From JACDCA01 sp963810305 (lineage in GTDB: Bacteria; Acidobacteriota; Vicinamibacteria; Vicinamibacterales; 2-12-FULL-66-21), in NCBI GenBank assembly GCA_963810305.1, contig CAWEMY010000017.1, positions 372,001-436,000 of the forward strand: DNA of 64,000 nt, written 5' to 3'. Of this stretch, positions 31,168-39,499 are shown piece by piece. A program made the position numbers and the translations under genes. The notes beneath the pieces were generated by a model, which saw nothing but the letters and a program-made list of their open reading frames with translations, was not told the DNA's origin and searched no databases. How positions within the stretch are numbered: position 1 is the first letter of the stretch; each line of letters begins with the position of its first letter.

Positions 31168-32113
31168 CCGCTGCTGCTATCGTTGTCCAGAACGCCGAGG
31201 GCTTTTTTCCGCCAATATCGAGCTCTCCCGTCCGCTCTTGTCGCAAGAATGGGGCCGGCCCGCCTTTTCCCGGCCGCGCCCCGCGCGGCGCGACGAACCG
31301 GAACGCGTCATCGCCGAAGGTCGGCTGGGTGGTGTGCAGGTCGTACACGCCGCGCATCTCGACCGTGAAGTCGCGGCCGTTCTCCGGATGCTTCCCGCGC
31401 GCGCTCGTCGCAAGTCCGCGCAGCAGGTGCGACGCCGCGTCGAGATAGTAGCGCTGCTCGATCGCGAACGGCAGCGCCCCGCCCTGCGTTGTGAGACGAA
31501 GGACGTTGACCTGCGCATCCCCCAGCTTCTCCGGACCCGTCAGCGTCAGCCCAGCGCCCTGCGCGGCGAGAGACTTTGTCGGCGATGGCGCCCGCGCGTC
31601 AGCCAGCAGGTCCCACTCGGCGATGCTCTCTTCTTCCCAGGTGTTGTCGATCGCGAAACCGATGACGGTGTCCGGGAGCAATCCCGCGATACCCGACAGA
31701 GCGTAGCCGGCGCCGTGCTTCTGGATGAACGAGTTGGTTGCACTTCTCCAGTAGGTGAGCGTGGTCCCGTCGGAAACGACCATATAGCTCGATTGCTTGC
31801 CGTCGCGTTTCGAGGCTGCCGAGAGGTAGAACTTGTTCGGCCGCTCCATCCGCAACTCGAGCGAGTCGGGTCCGGGCAGAGGAAAATCATCGGCCGACAT
31901 GCCGCCGCTGTACCTGGCCGACCACCGCACTTTGATGTGCAGCGCCGGGAGCGTCTTGTAGGCGGCCTCCATCCGGGCGAGCGCAGTCTCGGCGGCTGCG
32001 TTCGTGGCTGGCTGCTGCGCGTGCAGCAATACCACAGTACCCATCGACGCCGCGACGATCGCGCAACAGGCGACCGCCGCCAGGGATCGGCGCGTCCAGC
32101 AATGCAGCATCAT
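31070..32113 (-). CDS. Secreted DUF2092/LolA-like protein
   Basis: ATG 32113 follows GAGGAGG by six bases and is preferred over an ATG at 32188. A signal peptide (LAAVACCAIVAASMGTVVLL) is followed by a LolA/LppX-like beta sheet: ARMEAAYKTLPALHIKVRWS, then SLELRMERPNKFYLSA, MVVSDGTTLTYWRS and NVLRLTTQGGALPFAIEQRY. Relatives bind lipid or lipoprotein moieties in the periplasm. The conserved part ends at about FRFVAPRGARP (31260); the remaining 60 residues to 31070 overlap the next gene and contain its likely signal peptide, so the natural stop has probably been lost to an indel. A second, truncated copy lies at 44357-44750. Confidence 0.7.
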   Translation of the reverse strand: MMLHCWTRRSLAAVACCAIVAASMGTVVLLHAQQPATNAAAETALARMEAAYKTLPALHIKVRWSARYSGGMSADDFPLPGPDSLELRMERPNKFYLSAASKRDGKQSSYMVVSDGTTLTYWRSATNSFIQKHGAGYALSGIAGLLPDTVIGFAIDNTWEEESIAEWDLLADARAPSPTKSLAAQGAGLTLTGPEKLGDAQVNVLRLTTQGGALPFAIEQRYYLDAASHLLRGLATSARGKHPENGRDFTVEMRGVYDLHTTQPTFGDDAFRFVAPRGARPGKGGPAPFLRQERTGELDIGGKKPSAFWTTIAAAVVLGLQAAAATENPRPRPPALLRLLLRGRPLG

Positions 32114-32227
32114 CGGCCGCCTCCTCGGGAGCCAGGGCGATAGTGGACCCATTCCGGCGAAAAGTCGTGAGCGAAGGCTGAAGAACACTGAAATCGCGCC
32201 AGTGTACCGTTCAGCTTCAGACTTCGG

Positions 32228-32617
32228 TTATGTGCCGACCCGATAGAAGTCGCGTACAGTGGGCGGCAAGCCGCTCAACGGCTTCCAGGGGTGTTCAAGA
32301 AGAGCGGCTTTGTCGCCGCGCACCACCGCCTGCCAGATGCGAACCAACTGCGCATCCGGGATGTCTCGCAGGTGCATGTTTTCGGGCAAGTCGGATTGCT
32401 CACCTTCAAGCAGATCCATGTTGTCGAACGTAATCAGACCGCTGACCTGTGCGGTGACCGACCAATGCTCGTTGCCCACCGCAACCTGCGTGTGCTCGTC
32501 GTCTGGTTCGTCAAACTGCTCGCTTCGCAATTCGGCGATGAGCTTCCGGGTGATCCACGGATCGTCCGGATCGCTGACCTGCTGCGAGTACCCGTATCGC
32601 GTCTTGATCCTTGCCAT
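32228..32617 (-). CDS. Hypothetical protein
   Basis: 129 residues, intact, acidic. N-terminus ARIKTRYGYSQQVSDPDDPW, middle AVGNEHWSVTAQVSGLITFD, end PLSGLPPTVRDFYRVGT. The sequence alternates short strands and helices and has no signal peptide or TM segment, so it is probably a cytoplasmic single-domain protein. Small acidic standalone proteins like this include immunity proteins and adaptors, but nothing in the context (no toxin nearby) supports that. No convincing ribosome-binding site precedes ATG 32617. Confidence 0.6.
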   Translation of the reverse strand: MARIKTRYGYSQQVSDPDDPWITRKLIAELRSEQFDEPDDEHTQVAVGNEHWSVTAQVSGLITFDNMDLLEGEQSDLPENMHLRDIPDAQLVRIWQAVVRGDKAALLEHPWKPLSGLPPTVRDFYRVGT

Positions 32618-32700
32618 AGGAGCAACTGCCTTTCTGGAGCGAATCGTCGTGCTGGTCGTCTGCCGCGAAGCGGATTAGCAGTCGCCGGCCGACTTCGCCG

Positions 32701-32750
32701 GACGATGGTATCGTCGTCCCGGACTGTTTCGAGGCACGGTTCTCGCTGCG
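32701..32750. repeat. Upstream element, copy B
   Basis: GACGATGGTATCGTCGTC, then a segment ending GAGGCACGGTTCTCGC, just 3 nt short of the ATG at 32753. It matches copy A at 21941. The inverted repeat GACGAT-N3-ATCGTC occupies 32701-32715. Confidence 0.55.
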
Positions 32751-32752
32751 CA

Positions 32753-33930
32753 ATGAACATCCGACCAGGGATCGCTGCCGCCCTTCTGTCCGCCGCCGCG
32801 GCCATCACGCAGGCACAAGCGCCAGCACCTGTCGCCGGCGTCGTCTTCGAGGACGCGAATCGCAACGGGCAGCGCGATGCCGGCGAACGCGGTCTCAGCG
32901 GCGTTGCGGTGTCGAATCAGCGCGAGGTCGTCCGAGACCGCTGCGCGACGGCAGCTATTCGCTTCCGCGCCCAGCCTACGGGATCGTCTTCGTAAGCCTG
33001 CCCGATGGCTACGCGGCAGTCGGGAACTTCTGGCGCTCCGTGTCTCCATCGTCAAACAGCCCTGTCGACTTCGCACTGACGGCGCGCGCGTCTTCCGGGA
33101 CGTTCACCTTCATCCACGCGTCCGACACGCACGTCAGCGCGCAAACGCTCGGTCGGCTGCAGCAGCTGCGGGCGATCGCTGAAAAACACCGTCCGGATTT
33201 CGTGCTGGTGACGGGGGACCTTGTCCGCGACGCGCTTCGTGTCGGGGAGGAAGAAGCGCGCGGGTATTACGATCTCTACACACAGGAGGTGCCGCGCTTT
33301 CCGATGCCCGTCTGGAGCGTACCGGGCAACCACGAGATCTTTGGGATCGAACGGCATCTCTCGCTGGTCAGCCCCAAACATCCGCTCTACGGCAAAGGGA
33401 TGTACCGTCAGCGCCTCGGCCCGAACTACTACTCCTTCACCCACGGCGGCGTGCATTTCGTGGGACTCGACTCAGTGGACGTCGCCGATCTCTGGTACTA
33501 CGGGCATGTGGACGACGTCCAGCTCGCGTGGCTGAAGGCGGACCTGTCGCACGTGCCCGCTGACACGCCGGTCGTCACCTTCAATCACATTCCGTTTGCG
33601 ACTGCGATCGATGGTGTGGGGGGTTATCAAGACGACGGGCCGGCACCCACGCTGATCAAAGTGGGCGGACGGACGGTGTTCAGGCATATCGTGTCGAACG
33701 TCAGCGACGTGCTCGCTGCGATCGGATCACGAGAATGGCCGCTGGCGCTCGGAGGCCATATGCACACCCGCGAGTCGATCAGCTTTGGATCCGCGGTGCG
33801 CACGCGGTTTCATCAGGCGGCGGCAGTTGTCGGTCCGACCGACAACGCGATCCCGGCGATTTCCGGCGTAACGCTGTATCGTGTGAAGAACCGCGTGATC
33901 GACGATGGTGAATTCATTCCGCTGCGATAA
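32753..33930 (+). CDS. Secreted calcineurin-like metallophosphoesterase with SdrD-B-like N-domain, one frameshift
   Basis: About 390 residues when joined. Signal peptide (IAAALLSAAAAITQAQAPA), then GVVFEDANRNGQRDAGERGL, a Ca-binding B-type repeat as in SdrD. The frame breaks between 32917 and 32947 and resumes with SLPRPAYGIVFVSLPDGY. The phosphoesterase domain has all five metal motifs: HASDTHVS, LVTGDLV, SVPGNHE, TFNHIPF and LGGHMHT. It should hydrolyse a phosphate ester in the periplasm or outside; the substrate is unknown. A decayed fragment of a paralogue lies at 7386-7545. Confidence 0.9.
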
Positions 33931-34022
33931 ATGAGCCATCGGGAGTGGAATCGAATGCGGTGCCCGCGGGTTCTTTCTAAGGGGCGGCGCGGGCCGCCGT
34001 ATTCGCATCAGGAAGGTTCGAC

Positions 34023-34748
34023 ATGATCTCGAAGCCCGGAGCGGACGTGAAGATGAAGGTACTGCGACTAGTTGCCGTCTCTCTCGCCATTGGAGTGGTC
34101 GCGGTGGGTCTGGGTCGTGCCGCGCCTGACGACAAGGCGCGAGTCGTCGCTCCACCCGTGATGGACGAACAGGTTTCAAACAGTACACGGGCGGTTGCGG
34201 TCGTCGCGGGCGGCTGCTTCTGGGGTGTGCAGGGAGTGTTTCAGCACGTCAAAGGCGTGACCGGCGCGATCTCCGGCTATGCCGGCGGCCCGCAGGGCGG
34301 CGCCAAATACGATCTGGTGAGCGGCGGCGCCACCGGCCACGCGGAGTCGGTGCAGGTGACCTACGACCCGCGACAGATCACGTTCGGCCGGCTATTGCAG
34401 GTGTATTTCTCGGTTGCTCACGATCCCACCGAGCGCAATCGTCAAGGGCCGGATGTCGGGCCGCAGTACCGCTCGACGATCTTTCCACTCGACGACGAGC
34501 AGGCGCGCATCGCCAAGGCGTACATCGAGCAACTGAACGCGGCGCGCGCATTTTCGAAACCAATCGTCACCACGATCGAGTCCGGCAAGACGTTTTATCC
34601 GGCCGAGGACTATCACCAGGACTACCTGACGCGTCATCCACGCGAGCCTTACATCGCGATCAACGACCTGCCAAAGATCGATGACCTGAAGCGCCTGTTT
34701 CCCGAGTTGTATCGGGTGGACCCGGTGCTCGTCTCATCCCGACGCTAG
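34023..34748 (+). CDS. msrA: Peptide methionine sulfoxide reductase MsrA, exported
   Basis: 241 residues, intact. An N-terminal TM/signal segment (VLRLVAVSLAIGVVAVGLG) is followed by the MsrA domain with active-site GCFWGVQGVF (catalytic Cys), GYAGGPQGGAKYDLVSGG, HAESVQVTYDP, FFS-like YFSVAHDPTERNRQGPDVG and YHQDYL. It reduces methionine-S-sulfoxide in oxidised envelope proteins. Start ATG 34023 has GGAAGG six bases upstream. A near-identical second copy at 38722 is degenerate. The export signal and absence of MsrB nearby suggest a separate electron donor. Confidence 0.95.
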   Translation: MISKPGADVKMKVLRLVAVSLAIGVVAVGLGRAAPDDKARVVAPPVMDEQVSNSTRAVAVVAGGCFWGVQGVFQHVKGVTGAISGYAGGPQGGAKYDLVSGGATGHAESVQVTYDPRQITFGRLLQVYFSVAHDPTERNRQGPDVGPQYRSTIFPLDDEQARIAKAYIEQLNAARAFSKPIVTTIESGKTFYPAEDYHQDYLTRHPREPYIAINDLPKIDDLKRLFPELYRVDPVLVSSRR

Positions 34749-34769
34749 GATTCCACCTGGAGGCTGCCG

Positions 34770-35276
34770 TTGCGCAAACGCCTTGTCGCCGCCGCTCTGG
34801 CGCTCGTTTCCGTCCCCGCCGCGAGGGCGCTCATCTTGGTGGGCGCGACGGTTCCAGCGCTGACGTCGCAGCGGATGAAGCCGACGGAACCCGGTACGCC
34901 CGGTGATCCCAGGTGGCAAGGGCAGGTTCGCCTGAAAGATGGACGTACGTTCGTCACCGACGGGGGACTCGCCATCGATGCGGCGCTCGCCAGGCCTGAC
35001 CCGCTCCCCGCCAGGGTCCTGGCCGCGAAGGTGCTGGAGGACTACCTGGCGGCCAAACCGAAAGACGAATTCAGCGTCAACGACCTCAAGAAGGCGGCGA
35101 ACGGCCGTACCTACACCGCGCCAACCGGCGTCGTCCTGAACGCAACCTATATCGATTATCTGCGCCGTATCCTGCCGGCGGCATCGCTGCGCATCCGGGT
35201 GGAAGGGGATCTCAAACCCGTGGTGGTCGTCTCGAAAGGGGTTGCCGTCGGCGTGCTGATGCCGGTGGCGCGCTAG
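34770..35276 (+). CDS. Secreted hypothetical protein
   Basis: 168 residues, TTG start at 34770 with GGAGG at 34759-34763, 21 nt after msrA. A signal peptide (RKRLVAAALALVSVPAARA) is nearly the same, base for base, as that of the trypsin-like protein at 37876, including the upstream GGAGG, so the two genes share a 5' module. The mature part contains RWQGQVRLKDGRTFVTDGG and two helices (ARVLAAKVLEDYLAAKP and YIDYLRRILPA). Family not recognised. Confidence 0.6.
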   Translation: MRKRLVAAALALVSVPAARALILVGATVPALTSQRMKPTEPGTPGDPRWQGQVRLKDGRTFVTDGGLAIDAALARPDPLPARVLAAKVLEDYLAAKPKDEFSVNDLKKAANGRTYTAPTGVVLNATYIDYLRRILPAASLRIRVEGDLKPVVVVSKGVAVGVLMPVAR

Positions 35277-35277
35277 C

Positions 35278-35309
35278 TGGGTCCTTGGGTCCTTGGGTCC
35301 GTAGGTCCG
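35278..35309. repeat. 8-bp microsatellite, four copies
   Basis: TGGGTCCT, TGGGTCCT, TGGGTCCG, TAGGTCCG at 35278-35309, directly between a stop codon (35276) and the promoter of the next kinase (35319). Slippage here would change the distance to the promoter. Confidence 0.85.
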
Positions 35310-35318
35310 AAGCGTTCG

Positions 35319-35347
35319 TTGACGCTACGTCAGCCGTGACTTAGAAT
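35319..35347 (+). promoter_or_regulatory. Promoter of the kinase at 35372
   Basis: TTGACG (35319-35324), 17-bp spacer, TAGAAT (35342-35347). Five of six matches at both hexamers with ideal spacing make this one of the clearest promoters in the window. The start codon GTG is 25 nt beyond the -10. Confidence 0.65.
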
Positions 35348-35371
35348 CGCGCATCCCCTCGCTGCTGCCCG

Positions 35372-37788
35372 GTGATCAACGAATCAATCTCGCACTATCG
35401 CGTCCTCCGCAAACTTGGCGGCGGGGGAATGGGCGTCGTCTACGACGCCGAGGACCTGAGTCTCGGCCGGCACGTCGCGCTCAAGTTCCTGCCTGAGGAT
35501 CTCGCCCGCGACCACGGCGCGGTGGAGCGCTTCCATCGCGAGGCCCGCGCGGCGTCGGCGCTCAATCATCCGCACATCTGCACGATCCACGAGATCGGCG
35601 AGCACGACGGCAAGTCCTTCATCGCGATGGAGTCTGCTCGAGGGGAAGACGCTCAAGCATGCGATCGGCGGCGCGCCGCTCGCGATCGAGACCGTGCTCG
35701 AACTGGCGGTCCAGATCGCGGATGCGCTCGAGGCGGCGCATGTCAAGGGGATCGTCCATCGCGACATCAAGCCGGCCAACATCTTCGTCACCGATCGCGG
35801 CCAGGCGAAGGTGCTGGATTTCGGGCTGGCCAAGATGGTCAAGCCGGCGACGCAGGCGTCGGACGCCACGATCAGCGAGGCGGGTCGACCTGACCGGCGT
35901 CGGCGCGACGATCGGGACGGTGGCGTACATGTCGCCGGAACAGGCGCTCGGTCGGGAGCTCGATGCGCGCTCGGATCTCTTCAGCTTCGGGATCGTGCTC
36001 TACGAGATGGCGACCGGCGTGCTGCCGTTCCCGGGCGACACGTCCGGCGCCATCACCAACGCGATCATCAACGCGACGCCCGCTCTCCCGGTCCGGCTCA
36101 ACCCGCGGATTCCGGCCGAACTCGAGCGCATCATCGGCAAAGCCCTCGAGAAGAAGCCGGAGCTGCGCTATCAGAGCGCGGCGGAGATGCGCGTCGATCT
36201 CACGCGGCTGCTGCGAGAGACGCAGACGAGCCCAGTGACTGCCGTCGGCGCGGCTTCGCAGAGCTCGACTCAACATCCAGGCGCTGCGCCTCCAGGAACT
36301 GGAAGATGCGTCGGCGCTGTAGGCGCGCTGGCGGCAGTCCTCACGCTCGGCGCTGGCCTCTACTGCGCTGCGCGGTCGCAGCTCTCCGGCGCCGCCAACG
36401 CCGGCGCCCGAACAGCCCTCGATCGCCGTGCTGCCGTTCGCCGACATGAGCGCGCAGAAGGATCAGGAGTACTTCTCCGACGGCCTCGCCGAGGAGCTGC
36501 TCAACAGCCTGGCGAAGATCCCGGGCCTGCGCGTCGCGGCGCGGACGTCGTCGTTCCAGTTCAAGGGGAAGAACGAGGACCTGCGCACCATCGGCGAGAA
36601 GCTGAACGTGAGCACGATCCTCGAGGGCAGCGTGCGCAAGCAGGGGGAGCGGGTGCGGATCACCGCGCAGTTGATCAAAGCGTCCGACGGCTTTCAGTCT
36701 CTGGTCGGAAACCTACGATCGCCGCGAGCAGACGCGACGTCTTCGCGGTGCAGGATGACATCGCGCGAGCGGTCGCGGGGTCGCTGCAGGTCGCGCTGCT
36801 CGGGGGCGGCAAGGCAGCGCCCTCCGCGGAAGGGCACGAACGTCGAGGCCTACAACGCGGTTCTTCAGGGACGCTACTTCCTGAGCCGGCGAAGCAAGGA
36901 GAACCACGAGAGGGCCTTGGGGTATTTCGAACAAGCCATCAAGCTGGATCCGACACTGCGCTCCGCATGGGCCGGTCTGGCAGGCGCCCGACATGGGGCA
37001 GGCGGATGCGGCTGACGTCCCGGTTCACGAGGGCTACGGGAACAGCGCGCGAAGGCGGCGGAACGTGCGCTTGGCGCTGGATGAGAAACTGGCAGAGGCC
37101 CATTCGGCGGTCGGATGGATCAAGTGGAGCTACGACTGGGACTGGTCGGGCGCGAATGCCGTCGATTCAGCGCGCGCTGGCGCTGGAACCGGGGAACGCC
37201 GGGCTCTCGACAGGGCTGGCGTCCTGGCTTGTTCCCTGGGCCGCTTCGACGAGGCGTTGCAGCTGGGTCGCCGCGCGGCAGCGCTGGATCCGCTGCGGTC
37301 GGCGACCTTGGGGAATCTTGGGGACTGTGCCACTCGTGCCGACAAGTGGGAGGAGTCCGCCGCGGCGTTCAGCGAAAGCGCTCGAACTGAACCCAGGGCG
37401 CCCAGGATATGCCACGCGTTTCTGGGGCGAATACCTTCTCGCACAGTCGCGTCCGCAGGACGCCCTGATCGAGGTGCGAGCAGGAGTGGATCGCCCTCTG
37501 GCGGATGCAAGGACTGGCCCTTGGCTACCACGCGCTGAGTCGTAAGAAGGAAGCGGACGACGGCGCTTGCCGAGTTCATTGCGAAGTATCAGGCGGATGC
37601 GCGCCTTCCAGGTCGCCGAGGTTTACGCATTCCGCGGCGACGCCGACCGCGCCTTCGAATGGCTGGAGCGTGCCTACGCGCAGCGCGACGCCGGGCTTGC
37701 CGGGATCAAAGGCGACGTTTCGCTGAAGAACCTCGAGCACGATCCGCGATACGTCGCGTTCCTGAAGAAGATGCGCCTGCCCGTTTGA
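35372..37788 (+). pseudogene. Ser/Thr kinase - TolB-N-like - TPR protein, many frameshifts
   Basis: Segments in alternating frames assemble to a protein of about 800 residues. Kinase: LGGGGMGVVYDAEDLSLGRH, then (35694 frame) HRDIKPANIFV and DFGLAKM, then (35659 frame) AYMSPEQALG. After a lost TM region comes a TolB-N/CadC-like domain, SIAVLPFADMSAQKDQEYFS and GLRVAARTSSFQFKGK, then TPR-like pieces (AYNAVLQGRYFLSRRSKENH; VYAFRGDADRAFEWLERAYA) ending LKKMRLPV at 37788. At least seven frame changes occur. The promoter upstream is well preserved. Too damaged to function as read; dense indel errors are the other explanation. Confidence 0.8.
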
Positions 37789-37875
37789 TCAGGACACAGC
37801 AACGGTCGAGCTTGCCGCGGCGTGACGCCTCGTCGTCCCGCGGTAGTATCGGGCGTCATCCTTATTGGAGGGTCC

Positions 37876-38704
37876 ATGCGCAGACGATTATTTGCCGCCG
37901 CTCTAGCTCTCGTTGCCGTCCCCGCCGCGTCACTGCTGGCAATCACGTACGGCTTCGTCGATACGAACGGCACCTATTCCAACACCGGCGCCTTCATCGT
38001 GAAGTCTCCGACAACAGGTGCAAATCTTTCCGATCTGCAGCGGGACGTTGATCGCTCCTGACGTCTTTCTGACCGCGAGTCACTGCACCCTCTTTTTCGA
38101 GCAGGACCTCGAGCCACTGGGCTTCACCGCGTACGTCAGCTTCGATAGTCCGATCGGGTACGGCACTCAGACCAATCCGGCGACACAGTTGATCGAGGTC
38201 CAGCAGGTCGTCAGCAATCCCGCCTACACACAGGCCCAGAATGATCCCAACGACGTCGCCGTGTTGCTCCTGGATCCGACGGACACCGCCGGCATCGAGC
38301 CCGCGAACCTGCCACCCGCAGGGCTGCTGGAAGAAATTGCCAGAAGCCGCGGCTTCAATGGTGCGTTTGTGACCAATGTCGGGTACGGCGTGCAGAATCG
38401 AGTCGTCGGTGGCGGCGTGCCGTTCTTCCAGGACGTGAACCCGATACCTCGGATGTACTCCTTCTCCAGCTTCAACGCGTTGAACAAGGGATACATCCGT
38501 TACTCGCAGAACCCCGCTACAGGCGGCGGTGGCGCGTGCTTCGGTGATTCGGGAGGGCCGCAGTTCTTCAGGTATCAAGGCACGACCTACATCGTGTCAA
38601 TCACGATTACCGGGGACAGCGTGTGCCGCGCCACGAACGTGGCATACCGCCTCGACATCGAGAGTGCACGATCGTTCCTCGCGGCGTATGTGACGCTGCC
38701 CTAA
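37876..38704 (+). CDS. Secreted trypsin-like (S1) serine protease, one frameshift
   Basis: ATG 37876 with GGAGGG upstream; signal peptide (RRRLFAAALALVAVPAASLL). The frame breaks near 38025, after which PICSGTLIAPDVFLTASHC (catalytic His), NDVAVLLLDP (Asp) and GACFGDSGGPQFF (Ser) form a full S1 triad. The GYIRYSQ and VCRATNVAYRLDI segments follow. About 275 residues when joined. Extracellular proteolysis is likely. It ends 18 nt before the degenerate msrA copy, in the same order of genes as a signal-peptide module next to msrA at 34-35 kb. Confidence 0.88.
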
Positions 38705-38721
38705 AAGAACCGCCGCGACGC

Positions 38722-39449
38722 TTGATCTCGAAGCCCGGAGCGGACGTGAAGACGAAGGTATTGCGACTAGTGGCCATCTCTCTCGCCATCGGGGTGGTCG
38801 CAGCGGGCCTGGGTGGCGCCGCGCCTGACGAGAAGGCGCGCGTCGTCCCGCCACCCGTGATGGACGAACAGCGGTCCCGGAGAGTACATCGGCGGTAGCG
38901 GTCGTCGCGGGCGGCTGCTTCTGGGGTGTGCAGGGAGTGTTTCAGCACCTCAAAGGCGTGACGGGCGCGATCTCCGGGTATGCCGGCGGCCCGCAGGGCG
39001 GCGCCAAATACGACCTGGTGAGCGGCGGCGCCACCGGCCACGCGGAGTCGGTGCAGATCACCTACGATCCGCGACAGATCACGTTCGGTCGGCTGTTGCA
39101 GGTGTATTTCTCTGTCGGGCACGATCCCACCGAGCGCAATCGTCAAGGGCCGGATGTCGGGCCGCAGTACCGCTCGACGATCTTTCCACTCGACGACGAG
39201 CAGGCGCGCATCGCCAAGGCGTATATCGAGCAGCTGAACGCGGCGCGCGCATTTTCGAAACCAATCGTCACCACGATCGAGCCCGGCAAGACGTTTTATC
39301 CGGCCGAGGACTATCACCAGGACTACCTGACCCGTCATCCACGCGAGCCTTATATCGTGATCAACGACCTGCCAAAGATCGATGACCTGAAGCGCCTGTT
39401 TCCCGAGCTGTATCGGGCGGACCCGGTGCTCGTCTCATCCCGGCGCTAG
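38722..39449 (+). pseudogene. Degenerate second copy of msrA
   Basis: Almost identical to 34023-34748 from ISKPGADVK onward. Three defects: the ATG has become TTG (38722), the GGAAGG ribosome site is absent, and the frame breaks near 38880, before the GCFWG motif, so 38928-39449 is in another frame. Net length differs by two bases. The catalytic domain otherwise remains well conserved (YAGGPQGGAKYDLVSGG; YHQDYL). Bases 39450-39502 after it encode DVTIDANQVYDFHHDG and a stop, which may be the tail of another lost gene. Confidence 0.85.
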
Positions 39450-39499
39450 GTCGACGTCACGATCGACGCCAATCAGGTCTACGATTTCCACCACGACGG

